A stretch of 64,000 nt of DNA from Mesorhizobium sp. CA14 (GTDB lineage Bacteria; Pseudomonadota; Alphaproteobacteria; Rhizobiales; Rhizobiaceae): positions 62,001 to 126,000 of the forward strand of contig NZ_JAIUHR010000009.1 of the NCBI RefSeq assembly GCF_020165195.1, in the 5' to 3' direction. A program made the translations under genes and the position numbers. The notes below the pieces were generated by a model. It was not told the DNA's origin. It did not search any database and saw nothing but the letters and a program-made list of their open reading frames with translations. How positions within the stretch are numbered: position 1 is the stretch's first letter; each line of letters starts with the position of its first letter. Shown piece after piece: positions 1 to 8,002 of this stretch.

Positions 1-621
1 GAGAATGCAGATGGCGTCGCCAACGCCGTGGAATTCATTTCGGAACTGCGCCAGGCAAGCGACCTCTCCAGCCTGCCGGTCGGCCGGCGCGTCGTCGTCA
101 TCGGCGGCGGCATGACGGCGATCGACGCCGCGGTACAATCGAAGTTGCTCGGCGCGGAAGAGGTGACGATCTGCTACCGCCGCGGCCAGGAGCACATGAA
201 CGCGTCGGAGTTCGAGCAGGACCTGGCCGCTGCCAACGGCGTCACCATCCGCCATTGGCTGCAGCCCAAGCGCGTCATTGCCGAGAACGGCAAGGTGTCG
301 GCCATCGAGCTCGAATACACCGCCATGAGCGGAGACAGGCTTATCGGCACCGGCGAAACGCTGCGGCTCAACGCCGACCAGGTCTTCAAGGCGATCGGCC
401 AGAGCTTCGTGCCGGCGCATCTCAACGGCAGCGCGGAACAGATCGAGCTCGAAGGCGGCCGCATCAAGGTCGATGCCGAAGGCCGCACCTCGCTCTCAAA
501 AGTCTGGGCAGGCGGCGACTGCATCTTCGGCGGCGATGATTTGACTGTCTCGGCGGTGGCGCAAGGACGCGACGCGGCCGAGAGCATCCACCGGGCACTG
601 ACCTCTAACGGGAGGGCATGA
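1..621 (+). CDS. preT: Dihydropyrimidine dehydrogenase subunit PreT, 3' part (5' end outside window)
   Basis: C-terminal 206 residues of an NAD(P)H- and FAD-binding oxidoreductase of the glutamate-synthase small-subunit type. PreT feeds electrons from NADH to PreA for reduction of uracil or thymine in the cytoplasm. Seen here: the dinucleotide-binding motif VVVIGGGMTAIDAA, the following CYRRG segment typical of GltD-like proteins, and a C-terminal FAD-binding stretch with WAGGD. The reading frame is open from base 1, so the N-terminal ferredoxin-like part lies upstream. The stop codon overlaps the preA start by four bases (ATGA), which indicates translational coupling. The pairing with preA separates it from GltD or other amine-pathway homologues. 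Confidence 0.93.
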   Translation, partial: ENADGVANAVEFISELRQASDLSSLPVGRRVVVIGGGMTAIDAAVQSKLLGAEEVTICYRRGQEHMNASEFEQDLAAANGVTIRHWLQPKRVIAENGKVSAIELEYTAMSGDRLIGTGETLRLNADQVFKAIGQSFVPAHLNGSAEQIELEGGRIKVDAEGRTSLSKVWAGGDCIFGGDDLTVSAVAQGRDAAESIHRALTSNGRA

Positions 622-1937
622 GCATGGCAGACATCCGCAACACCTTCATCGGGATCAAGTCGCCCAATCCGTTCTGGCTGGCCTCGGCGCCGCCCACCGA
701 CAAGGCCTATAATGTCGAGCGCGCCTTCAAGGCCGGCTGGGGCGGCGTGGTGTGGAAGACGCTGGGCGAGGAAGGTCCGCCGGTCGTCAACGTCAACGGT
801 CCGCGCTATGGCGCGATCTGGGGCGCCGACCGCCGCCTGCTTGGTCTCAACAATATCGAGCTGATCACCGACCGCGACCTGCAGACCAATCTGCGCGAGA
901 TGAAGCAGGTGAAGATGAACTGGCCGGATCGGGCGCTGATCGCCTCGATCATGGTGCCTTGCGTGGAGGAGAGCTGGAAGGCGATCCTGCCGCTGGTCGA
1001 GGAGACCGGCGCCGACGGCATCGAGCTCAATTTCGGCTGCCCGCACGGCATGAGCGAGCGCGGCATGGGCTCGGCGGTCGGCCAGGTGCCGGAATATATC
1101 GAGATGGTGGTGCGCTGGTGCAAGCAGTATACGCGCATGCCGGTCATCACCAAGCTCACGCCCAACATTACCGACATCCGCAAGCCGGCGCGCGCGGCGT
1201 ATGCCGGCGGCACCGACGCGGTGTCGCTGATCAACACGATCAACTCGATCACCGGCGTCGATCTCGACAGTTTCGCGCCGCAGCCGACCATCGACGGCAA
1301 GGGCTCGCACGGCGGCTATTGCGGCCCGGCGGTGAAGCCGATCGCCATGAATATGGTCGCCGAGATCGCGCGCGATCCGGAAACGCGCGACCTGCCGATC
1401 TCCGGCATCGGCGGCATCACCACTTGGCGCGACGCCGCCGAATTCATGGCGCTCGGCGCCGGCAATGTGCAGGTCTGCACGGCGGCGATGACCTACGGCT
1501 TCAAGATCGTGCAGGAGATGATCGCCGGGCTGGAGAACTGGATGGACGAGAAGGGCCACGCCTCGCTCTCCGACATCATCGGCCGCGCGACGCCCAATGT
1601 CACCGACTGGCAGTATCTCAACCTCAACTATGTCGCCAAGGCGCATATCGACCAGGACGCCTGTATCAAATGCGGCCGCTGCCACATTGCCTGCGAGGAC
1701 ACCTCGCACCAGGCGATCACCAGCATGGTCGATGGTGTGAGGCATTTCGAGGTGATCGAGGCTGAATGCGTCGGCTGCAATCTCTGCGTCAATGTCTGCC
1801 CGGTGGAGGGCTGCATCACCATGCAGCCACTGGCCGCCGGCGTGCTCGACCAGCGCACCGGTTTGCCGGTGTCGCCGGTCTACGCCAATTGGACCACGCA
1901 CCCCAACAATCCGATGGCCAAGGTCGCTGCGGAGTAG
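618..1937 (+). CDS. preA: NAD-dependent dihydropyrimidine dehydrogenase subunit PreA
   Basis: 439 residues. Catalytic FMN subunit that reduces uracil and thymine to the 5,6-dihydro compounds, the first step of reductive pyrimidine degradation. The dihydroorotate-dehydrogenase-like barrel covers about residues 1-320. The NFGCPHG motif holds Cys141, which matches the catalytic cysteine of mammalian DPD (NLSCPHG). The C-terminal region carries two 4Fe-4S ferredoxin motifs, CIKCGRCHIAC (about 350-360) and CVGCNLCVNVCP (about 387-398), which receive electrons from PreT. The start overlaps the preT stop. The hydantoinase and beta-ureidopropionase genes normally linked to this pair are not in the window and may lie upstream. 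Confidence 0.95.
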   Translation: MSMADIRNTFIGIKSPNPFWLASAPPTDKAYNVERAFKAGWGGVVWKTLGEEGPPVVNVNGPRYGAIWGADRRLLGLNNIELITDRDLQTNLREMKQVKMNWPDRALIASIMVPCVEESWKAILPLVEETGADGIELNFGCPHGMSERGMGSAVGQVPEYIEMVVRWCKQYTRMPVITKLTPNITDIRKPARAAYAGGTDAVSLINTINSITGVDLDSFAPQPTIDGKGSHGGYCGPAVKPIAMNMVAEIARDPETRDLPISGIGGITTWRDAAEFMALGAGNVQVCTAAMTYGFKIVQEMIAGLENWMDEKGHASLSDIIGRATPNVTDWQYLNLNYVAKAHIDQDACIKCGRCHIACEDTSHQAITSMVDGVRHFEVIEAECVGCNLCVNVCPVEGCITMQPLAAGVLDQRTGLPVSPVYANWTTHPNNPMAKVAAE

Positions 1938-2029
1938 GGTTGGTTCCTCGCCCCACGTAGTGGGCTACGCTTATGCACAGATCTTCTGTGACTGGCGCGA
2001 CTGATCAGGCCGAGGCTTGATTGCGACGT

Positions 2030-2198
2030 GGTTCCCCCAATCCGTCGCTGCTTCGCAGCGCCACCTTTCCCCCTCCGGAGGGAAAGGAAGGGAGCGTGCT
2101 GGACGAGCGTTGACGGCAAAAAGCTTGGCGCTTTCCTCTACCCCGTCGATCGGGGGAGAGGTGGCTCGGCGAAGCCGAGACGGAGTGGGGGTCGACCA
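2030..2198. repeat. Palindromic intergenic repeat, family A (copy 1)
   Basis: Two inverted arms separated by about 60 bases. The left arm runs CCGTCGCTGCTTCGCAGCG then CCACCTTTCCCC; the right arm reads GGGGGAGAGGTGG then CTCGGCGAAGCCGAGACGG, close to its reverse complement. Each arm contains its own small hairpin. The same arms recur at 27127-27293 and 63177-63340, but there in the opposite order. With the rest of 1938-2307 it fills the 370-base gap between preA and the convergent acyltransferase gene, and I see no gene in that gap. Confidence 0.8.
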
Positions 2199-2307
2199 GC
2201 GCTACATAAGACAATGCATGCGCCAAGCTGCCATGCACGCTATCGCCAAAGGCCAGCCGCCTGGAAATGTGCGCATGCCGTAGCCCACAAGGGGGAGATT
2301 GGCAGCT

Positions 2308-4401
2308 TCACTTCCCCACTTTCGAAATCACCCTTTTCTCCACCTCCGGCTCCAGCGATTCCGCGAAGGGCGTCGCCATATGGTGCTGGTCGCGGAAGGC
2401 GAGCTTGCCGTCGATGAAGACGTGGCAGGTGGTGGCATTGCAAAAGCGATCGGTGAGGTCGACATAGGAAGCGTTGGGGATGCTGGTCACGATCTCGCGT
2501 TCTACCCTGGCCATCTTGTCGTTGGCGGCATATGCCCGCGTCTGGTCGCAGCGCGAGGGCGTTTCGTTCCGCCAAAGCGCCCGCGCCACGCAGGTGTCGA
2601 CATTTGCGTTGTTGAACGGCACGTCGCGGATGAAGGCGACCTTAAGGCCGGCCTGGCTCAGGCTGGTGAGCGTGGAGCGCAGGCCGGTCCGCCAATCGGC
2701 ATCCTGGCTGTCCGTGTCGCCTCCGCCGCCCGCCATCTTGCGTCCGCTGGTCAACGCCAGCTCCGAGATGACCACCAGCGCCGGCCTTGCGCCGATGATT
2801 TCCTTGATCGCCTGCTCGCGCCAGCGGTCGCATTCCGAGTAGGCGCGCTTGAGCTCGGACGACCAGACGCTGATGCGCGAGGCGCGGCAGGAATTCTTCA
2901 GCCAGGTCACCACCCGGTAACCGTTTTTTCGGCCCGCCTCGATCAGCGGCGTCGACCAGTGGTCGGCGTGGGAATCGCCGAACAGGGCGATGGTGCGCCT
3001 GCCGTCGCCGAACACACAAGGGGTCGGCGTCACCGTCTCATAGTCCTGCACGCAGCCCGCCCTGGCGCGGGCCGTGGAAGGTTCCGCGGCACTCGCCGCG
3101 ATAATGCGCTGCTCCGGATCGAGGTCGTGCACGGCGAGCCTCGCATTGCCGTAGGCGGCTGCGACGCCGGTGCCGGTCAGGAGGAGGGCCGGCACCAGCG
3201 CCCGCGCCGCATTGGCCATCAGCCAGCCGCTGCGACGGATCGGGTTCTCGATAAGGTGGTAGCTGAGGATGGACAGCGCGAACGTCAGCGCAAGGCAGTA
3301 GAGCCGCTCGGCGGGTGTCAGCTCCGGCGCCAGCATGCCGGCATAGACGATGACCGGCCAATGCCAGAGATAGAGCGAATAGGAGAGCCTGCCGATCCAT
3401 TGCAAAGGCGGCAGCGCCAGGGCGGCGTTCACGCAGTTCAGTTCGGAATTGCGCAAACGAGGAGTGCCGTCCCTGGCGCCGGCCGCTCCCGCCTTGAGCA
3501 GAAGGACCGTACCGACCACAGGCAGAAGCGCCAGAAAGCCGGGGAAGGGAGCGTCCTCGCTGAAGGTGAGATAAGCGACCCCGATCATCGCCAGTCCGGT
3601 CAGGCTCAACGCCCGCCCCAGCCGCGGGCGCTCCTGCAATAGCCGCGCCGGCACCATCGATGCGAGACCGCCGGCGGCAAATTCCCATGCGCGCAGCGGC
3701 GAAAAGTAGAAGGCCCAAGACTGCGATACGCTCGTCAGCCAGGCGCAGAGAAAAAAGGAAGCCAGGCCGACAGCGGCGATCGCGACCATGATGGCGCGCT
3801 TGCCGGGCTTCATCCAGGCGGCCAGCATCAGCAGCGCCGGCCAGGCCAGATAGAATTGCTCCTCGACCGACAGCGACCAGTAGTGGATAAATGGATTGCT
3901 CGCGGCGTCATTGGCGAAATAGTCGAATGACCAGCGGATCAGCCACAGATTGATCATATAAGCCGAGGCGAACATCGCGCCCTTGGAATAGAGCGCCTGC
4001 TCCTCCGGCGACAGGATGATCGCGCCCGCGGCAAGCGTTGCGGCGATGACGAAAAGCGCCGCCGGCAGCAGCCGCCGCGCGCGCCGGGCATAAAAACGCA
4101 ACAGGTCAAGCCGGCCGGTGTCGGATATCTCGGCGACGAGATGGCGGGTGATCAGATAGCCCGAGATGACGAAGAAGATGTCGACGCCGGTAAAGCCGCC
4201 GGGCAGCGCGGTCAGGCCGAAATGGAAGGCGACCACGCCCGCCACGGCCAGCGCCCGTAACCCTTCTATGTCGGGTCGGAAATCCTGCGCCAATGCTGAC
4301 ACGAACACGAACCTCGCAACGTTCGTTCGTATCCCGCCTTGGGGAAGACTTGCGCCTGCGGGCTCATATCGCAATGCAACAAATCTAACGCAGTGCAACA
4401 T
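2308..4401 (-). CDS. Acyltransferase 3 / SGNH-domain membrane protein (OafA/YrhL type)
   Basis: Up to 697 residues. An N-terminal acyltransferase-3 domain with about ten hydrophobic segments starts at FRPDIEGLRALAV, the family hallmark, and carries the HYWSLSVEEQFYL motif. It is followed by a C-terminal periplasmic SGNH hydrolase-like domain with the nucleophile motif ALFGDSHADHW (about residue 475) and a terminal DQHH that fits the Asp-x-x-His dyad. Proteins of this build O-acetylate extracellular or lipopolysaccharide sugars. The longest frame starts at 4401, but the in-frame GTG codons at 4308 and 4302 lie much closer to the conserved domain and are likelier starts. It is transcribed alone and convergent with preA. 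Confidence 0.88.
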   Translation of the reverse strand: MLHCVRFVALRYEPAGASLPQGGIRTNVARFVFVSALAQDFRPDIEGLRALAVAGVVAFHFGLTALPGGFTGVDIFFVISGYLITRHLVAEISDTGRLDLLRFYARRARRLLPAALFVIAATLAAGAIILSPEEQALYSKGAMFASAYMINLWLIRWSFDYFANDAASNPFIHYWSLSVEEQFYLAWPALLMLAAWMKPGKRAIMVAIAAVGLASFFLCAWLTSVSQSWAFYFSPLRAWEFAAGGLASMVPARLLQERPRLGRALSLTGLAMIGVAYLTFSEDAPFPGFLALLPVVGTVLLLKAGAAGARDGTPRLRNSELNCVNAALALPPLQWIGRLSYSLYLWHWPVIVYAGMLAPELTPAERLYCLALTFALSILSYHLIENPIRRSGWLMANAARALVPALLLTGTGVAAAYGNARLAVHDLDPEQRIIAASAAEPSTARARAGCVQDYETVTPTPCVFGDGRRTIALFGDSHADHWSTPLIEAGRKNGYRVVTWLKNSCRASRISVWSSELKRAYSECDRWREQAIKEIIGARPALVVISELALTSGRKMAGGGGDTDSQDADWRTGLRSTLTSLSQAGLKVAFIRDVPFNNANVDTCVARALWRNETPSRCDQTRAYAANDKMARVEREIVTSIPNASYVDLTDRFCNATTCHVFIDGKLAFRDQHHMATPFAESLEPEVEKRVISKVGK

Positions 4402-4666
4402 AAGGGGAGGATGAGGGGCGGATGGCTGGCGCCGCGCCGGCCAATGTCATCCCTTGCTGGCCGGCAGTGTTGCTGGAACAGGGACGTGATTTTGCGTGTC
4501 CTCGACTTCCCAATATCGTTGGTATGGAGCGGCGCACCGATAGATTTATGAATCTCTTCGGCGACCTGTGTCGACGAGCGCGGCCCACTCACGGACGAGG
4601 AACGCCAACCGCCGACATCGCGGCATTGGCGGGACAGTTCCCCTCTGCCGGACAGCCGATCGCCAG

Positions 4667-5152
4667 CTATGTTGAAATCATCACCTCGGCCTCGATCTCG
4701 ACCGGGAAATTCAGGGGCAGGGCGGCGACGCCTATTGCCGTGCGGGCGTGTCGGCCGATTTCCGCGCCGAAGACCTCGAGGATGAGTTCAGAAAAGCCGT
4801 TCATCACCGCCGGCGTTTCGGTGAAGCGCAACGCCGAATTGACCATGCCGTGCACGCGGCACCACCCGGTGATCCGGTCGAGACTGCCGAGTTCGCGTTT
4901 CAGGCTGCCGAGCATCGACAGCCCGACCTTGCGGGCCGAGCCCCGCGCCTCCTCCAGCGACACGCTCTCTCCGACGGCGCCGAACGGCGCGGCGAGCGAG
5001 CCGTCCGGCTCTTGCGGTCCGTGGCCAGAGATATAGGCGCGGTCGCCGCGTACATTCACCCAGGGAAAGGGCAGCACGATGCCTGGCGACAATTTCAGCG
5101 GCGGTGGCAGCACGATGCCGAGCGCGGCAAGCTTTTCGTCGGCACCCGGCAT
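4667..5152 (-). CDS. RidA/YjgF-family protein
   Basis: 161 residues. RidA-fold proteins are small cytoplasmic trimers; the best-known members hydrolyse reactive enamine/imine intermediates. This one belongs to the longer atypical group in which a leader (LAALGIVLPPPLKLSPG) precedes the fold. The start ATG at 5152 is chosen over upstream in-frame codons because ACGGAGG lies at correct spacing before it and similarity begins there. Visible landmarks are AYISGHGP and the C-terminal PVEIEAEVM; in classical RidA the end reads VEIEAIA. I do not see the substrate-binding Arg in its classical context, so imine deaminase activity is uncertain. Confidence 0.8.
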   Translation of the reverse strand: MPGADEKLAALGIVLPPPLKLSPGIVLPFPWVNVRGDRAYISGHGPQEPDGSLAAPFGAVGESVSLEEARGSARKVGLSMLGSLKRELGSLDRITGWCRVHGMVNSALRFTETPAVMNGFSELILEVFGAEIGRHARTAIGVAALPLNFPVEIEAEVMIST

Positions 5153-5279
5153 GGCGCGGCCTCCGTTCTCGCACAGCGCCATTACGGCGCCGCGCGAGAG
5201 CTTTTCGGTTCGCTGGCCGTTCGTCAAGAATGGCTTGGATCTGAGGAAGAATAATCCGGGTGACTGCCGGAAGCTCTTG

Positions 5280-5313
5280 CCCGCGCGGATCGTGGCCTTG
5301 CGATCCGCGCGGG
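5280..5313. other. Perfect 13-bp inverted repeat (hairpin) upstream of the RidA-like gene
   Basis: CCCGCGCGGATCG (5280-5292) is followed by an 8-base loop and its exact reverse complement (5301-5313). There is no T-run, so a factor-independent terminator is unlikely. It lies in the 334-base gap 5153-5486, upstream of the minus-strand gene ending at 4667 and downstream of the minus-strand small gene at 5487. The rest of the gap shows only a degenerate copy of the family C repeat (about 5467-5491) and no convincing gene. Confidence 0.6.
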
Positions 5314-5486
5314 AAGGCGCCGCCCCCGCCGGCGGCGCCAAGCCCAAGCCCTCAGGCTAGCCGGGTGGCTGTTGGTTTGGCCCTCCGGCCGCCGCTCTTG
5401 TCCCGCCGATCCCGGATGTGGAATGGTTACCTTTTGTCTTAGGCGGCTGCGGGCCAAAACCGCCGAGCGCGATTTCCGGAATTGCT

Positions 5487-5708
5487 CTAGAAGTGAAGGT
5501 CCAGCGGCTGCGGATAGGCTTGGCCCGGATCGGCGTTCTTCGACGTCAGGCCCGCCGAGGGCACTATGCCGCCGGTGGCCGTCTCATCGAGCAGCGGCCG
5601 ACTTTTCTCGTGGCCGTTCTTTGCCTCGGTCAGCGGTTTTTTCGTTTTGGCCTCGGCGGCTTGCGACAGCGCAAGCGCCACGACGAGCGCGGATAGAACG
5701 AGTTTCAT
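5487..5708 (-). CDS. Small secreted hypothetical protein
   Basis: 73 residues with a clear Sec signal peptide: positive MK, hydrophobic LVLSALVVALALS, and a likely cleavage after AEA. The mature part is short, polar and Lys-rich, with no recognisable domain. The start is supported by AGGGGAAC just upstream of the ATG. It is expected in the periplasm or outside the cell. No function can be assigned. The end of the gene touches a degenerate palindromic repeat. Confidence 0.6.
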   Translation of the reverse strand: MKLVLSALVVALALSQAAEAKTKKPLTEAKNGHEKSRPLLDETATGGIVPSAGLTSKNADPGQAYPQPLDLHF

Positions 5709-5958
5709 GAGTTCCCCTGTATTATCCCGAATGTATTCATCCCGAAGCGAACCCTAGCGCCGGTCGCCAGGTCGCAAAGATGGTGCGCGTGGAACGCTGT
5801 GGAATTCTTTGGATTTCCTGTGATATTAGGAAATGGAAATAGGCATAGCCGGCAATGGAGATGTTTGCCGGCGTGCTGAATGAAATCGTGCGCAATTCGT
5901 CTATCCCCGCCAAACGCCGAAATGCTCTGGCGGCGAAAGGCGTCGAGGGGCTCGTGGC

Positions 5959-6894
5959 ATGGCGCAGCACGTCGCGCAAAAATTAAGGCTGACTTCGGCC
6001 TTGCTGGGTACGGTGACCCGCAAGGATCTCGCGGCGGCGTTCCGCGCCGTCAATCCCAGAACGGCATTCGATCTCGGCCGCGCCGACAAGTGGCTGCAGG
6101 GTCGGGCTCATCCGCGCGAGCTCAGCGTCTACGAGGACTGGGCAAAGCTGCTGCAGCTGGAGCAGCCCGGCGTGTGGATCGCTGAAAGCGATCTGCCGAG
6201 CTTCACCGCCGCCGTGTGCGCCCGTCACGGTATGGACCGGGGCGCGCTCGAACGGCTCGCCGCGCAGCAGTTCGAGGCAGCCTCCGCGCATGACGACCGC
6301 GCCCAGAGCATTGCGCTGATCGGAAGCTATGCCTGCTATTCGCGCGCCTGGTCGCCCTACTATCGCGGTCAGCTTATCAAGGGCAGCCTGTCGATCGAAG
6401 CGGGACCGGGCGTGCACGGCCTCACCGCCTATTACCGCGAGGCCTTGCCGACCGGCCAGCTCGTTCTGGGCGGCCCCGTGACGCCCGCGAAGCGCGGCCT
6501 GTACGTCCATGTCAGGGAGGTCGGCGGCGACGCCCAGTTCTTCTTCAGCCTGTTCCCCCAGTCACAGCCGGGCAGCGTGCTCGGCGGCTATATGTGCGGT
6601 ACAGCCATCATCGGCCCGGAGGCGCAGCCCTCGTTCACCAGGATCCTTATGGTGCGCCTGCGCGATCCGGTGCCCGGCGCCCCCGCATGGGGAGGATATC
6701 TGCTTCCGAAAGGGTCGATCGCAGCCGACCTGGCGGCGCTCGGCACAGCCATCGAGAATCCGGAGGCTGTCGACCGGCTGGTCGGCCGGTTTCTCGGAGC
6801 CGACGGCGAAGGCGACGTCGGCCAGATCCCGCCGGCCGAGTTCCGCGCTATTCTCGACGTGTTCGACCGCCATTGGCTGCGGCACGCCGGCTAA
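5959..6894 (+). CDS. Conserved-type hypothetical protein, 311 residues
   Basis: I do not recognise this family. The composition and codon use are those of a real gene, and GAGGGG lies upstream of the ATG. Residues 1-75 are helical and charged and resemble a DNA-binding or adaptor region (TRKDLAAAFRAVNPRTAFDL, then DKWLQGRAHPRELSVYEDW). The middle (about 110-250) looks like a beta-rich globular domain with many aromatic residues, including ACYSRAWSPYYRG and GGYMCGTAIIGPE. No signal peptide or membrane segment is seen. It lies 75 bases upstream of, and in frame with, the first RiPP-like peptide at 6970. A sensor-type regulator is possible but is only a guess. Confidence 0.75.
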   Translation: MAQHVAQKLRLTSALLGTVTRKDLAAAFRAVNPRTAFDLGRADKWLQGRAHPRELSVYEDWAKLLQLEQPGVWIAESDLPSFTAAVCARHGMDRGALERLAAQQFEAASAHDDRAQSIALIGSYACYSRAWSPYYRGQLIKGSLSIEAGPGVHGLTAYYREALPTGQLVLGGPVTPAKRGLYVHVREVGGDAQFFFSLFPQSQPGSVLGGYMCGTAIIGPEAQPSFTRILMVRLRDPVPGAPAWGGYLLPKGSIAADLAALGTAIENPEAVDRLVGRFLGADGEGDVGQIPPAEFRAILDVFDRHWLRHAG

Positions 6895-6969
6895 CCCGGG
6901 ACATCGTTCTTTGACGAGAACCCGTTCGCGCCGCATGCTGCGGGCGTAAAACCTGGGCAAAGAGTTACC

Positions 6970-7056
6970 CTGAAGAAGGCTTACGATAAGCCGGTGCTGT
7001 CGAAGCGTGAGAGGTTGTCGAGCGTCATGGCGATCCAGGGCTCGGGCCCGATCTGA
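6970..7056 (+). pseudogene. RiPP-precursor-like short ORF, copy 1 (CTG in place of ATG)
   Basis: 28 codons and a stop, starting at CTG where copy 2 (7203) has ATG. The peptide begins LKKAYDKPVLSKRERLSSV and ends in a small Gly/Ser-rich tail (QGSGPI). It lines up with copy 2 over the pattern KK-x-Y-x-K-P-x-L-x-(K/R)-R-(D/E)-R-L-S. This YxxPxL leader pattern is the one bound by the RRE/PqqD-like protein in lasso peptide and related RiPP systems. There is no ATG, GTG or TTG in frame after the preceding stop at 6894, and no good ribosome site, so it is either a decayed copy or uses CTG. Confidence 0.45.
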
Positions 7057-7137
7057 CGCTTCGCCTCCTAACTGGCTGACGCGCCGATCGGCTCGCCGGC
7101 CAAATTTCTTCCGCTCTCCTCGCCTGACTCTCGTCGC

Positions 7138-7165
7138 TTGACGCGGAGGACGCGGAGCATAGTTG
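7138..7165 (+). promoter_or_regulatory. Possible promoter for the second RiPP-like peptide
   Basis: TTGACG (7138-7143), a 16-base spacer and TAGTTG (7160-7165) resemble a housekeeping promoter about 40 bases before the ATG at 7203. The -10 match is poor, so this is a weak call. Confidence 0.25.
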
Positions 7166-7202
7166 CTGTCCTGATCTCATTTTTGATCGGTCGAGACAGC
7201 CG

Positions 7203-7295
7203 ATGAAGAAGCCATATTGCAAACCGACGCTGGCCAGACGTGACAGGCTTTCGGCGGCGACTGCAGCCTTGCCGTCCTCCGGCTTCACGTTCTGA
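7203..7295 (+). CDS. Putative RiPP precursor peptide (lasso-type leader), copy 2
   Basis: 30 residues. The leader begins MKKPYCKPTLARRDRLSAA, followed by a short tail TAALPSSGFTF with a Thr at position 20. The Y5-x-x-P8-x-L10 motif matches the recognition sequence of lasso-peptide and keywimysxin-like precursors, and very short proteins of this pattern are annotated as putative RiPP precursors in Mesorhizobium (general knowledge, not searched here). Paralogy with the ORF at 6970 at both DNA and protein level supports selection on the pattern. No strong ribosome site is seen. No leader peptidase, asparagine-synthetase-like cyclase or RRE gene is present in the window, so any maturation would have to work in trans. 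Confidence 0.5.
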   Translation: MKKPYCKPTLARRDRLSAATAALPSSGFTF

Positions 7296-7854
7296 GGTTT
7301 TTCAGAACGCACAAGCAGGTTCGATTTGTTTAAGCGAGCTGTTCTTAAGCTGGAAACGTTGCCCGGCCAGGAGCGGGCGGTACACTTCGAAGGTGCCCGC
7401 CCGTCCGGCGCCGCCGCCAAGCTGCTGAAACCCCGTCCGTCCCCAACAGCAACGGTCATGGCGTGACCAGTGGTTGCGCATTGCCATTCGGGCGGTGTCC
7501 TGTCAACGCTGCCGGCGACCGGCTCGAGCGCGCCTTTTTGGCCGCCTTTTGGTGCCCGAAGCATGCCTTGCAGCCATGCTGGGGCCTCTCTGAAATGGCG
7601 GAATTCCGGGCTTTCCGATGGCTCGACACGCCGCGCCACATATATACGCTCATCCGCTTGAATAAGCTGATTTTTCGCCGGCTGGCTTGCCCCTTCGACC
7701 CCGACTTTTTTTGGGCGCAATTCGGCAGCGCAGCATCGGCGCCCAGCGACGACGGGTTTCCCTTGAAAGCGGCATCCGGCGCCTTTGTGAGCCGTTTCAT
7801 GATCCGCTCATGAAAGACGTGATAGAATGTCGCCAGCGAATGGGGGAAGTTGCG
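7296..7854. other. 559-base region without a convincing gene
   Basis: Directly after the RiPP-like peptide, in the same frame, an open stretch runs to a TGA near 7463. It reads FKRAVLKLETLPGQERAVHF and onward, with no ATG. It has coding-like character and could be a decayed remnant or a TTG-started small protein (TTG at 7326). From 7456 to 7813 overlapping frames are open on both strands, but none has a ribosome site, recognisable domain or consistent codon bias. I treat the region as degenerate sequence. Confidence 0.4.
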
Positions 7855-7977
7855 ATGACCAATCGGTTGTTCGAGGTTCTTGCCAGACGGCGGTCATGGC
7901 TGGATCGGGTCCCATTGGGGCTGCTTGTCTTCCTGGCGACCTTGGTTGCAGCGCTGATGGGCGGCGCCGGCGCCTGA
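7855..7977 (+). CDS. Small single-span membrane protein
   Basis: 40 residues. The ATG at 7855 is preceded by GGGGGAAG at good spacing. A basic N-terminus (LARRRSWLDR) is followed by one hydrophobic segment, LGLLVFLATLVAALMGGAGA, running to the C-terminus. This is the build of a small inner-membrane protein with its N-terminus in the cytoplasm. No family recognised. Alternative in-frame starts lie at 7840 and 7811 but have poorer ribosome sites. Confidence 0.5.
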   Translation: MTNRLFEVLARRRSWLDRVPLGLLVFLATLVAALMGGAGA

Positions 7978-8002
7978 GCGCCACGGAGCAAAAGCGGTCG
8001 CG

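Noticed and set aside
174..1901. Long open frame (575 codons) antisense to preT/preA
   Set aside because: Antisense shadow of two well-supported genes in GC-rich DNA; Arg/His/Asp-rich composition and no domain.
7025..7720. Minus-strand open frame of 231 codons over the RiPP-like region
   Set aside because: No recognisable domain, odd composition, no ribosome site, and it overlaps the better-supported short plus-strand peptide.
7456..7813. Overlapping open frames on both strands
   Set aside because: Neither has a ribosome site or domain, and they compete for the same bases. Described as degenerate sequence instead.
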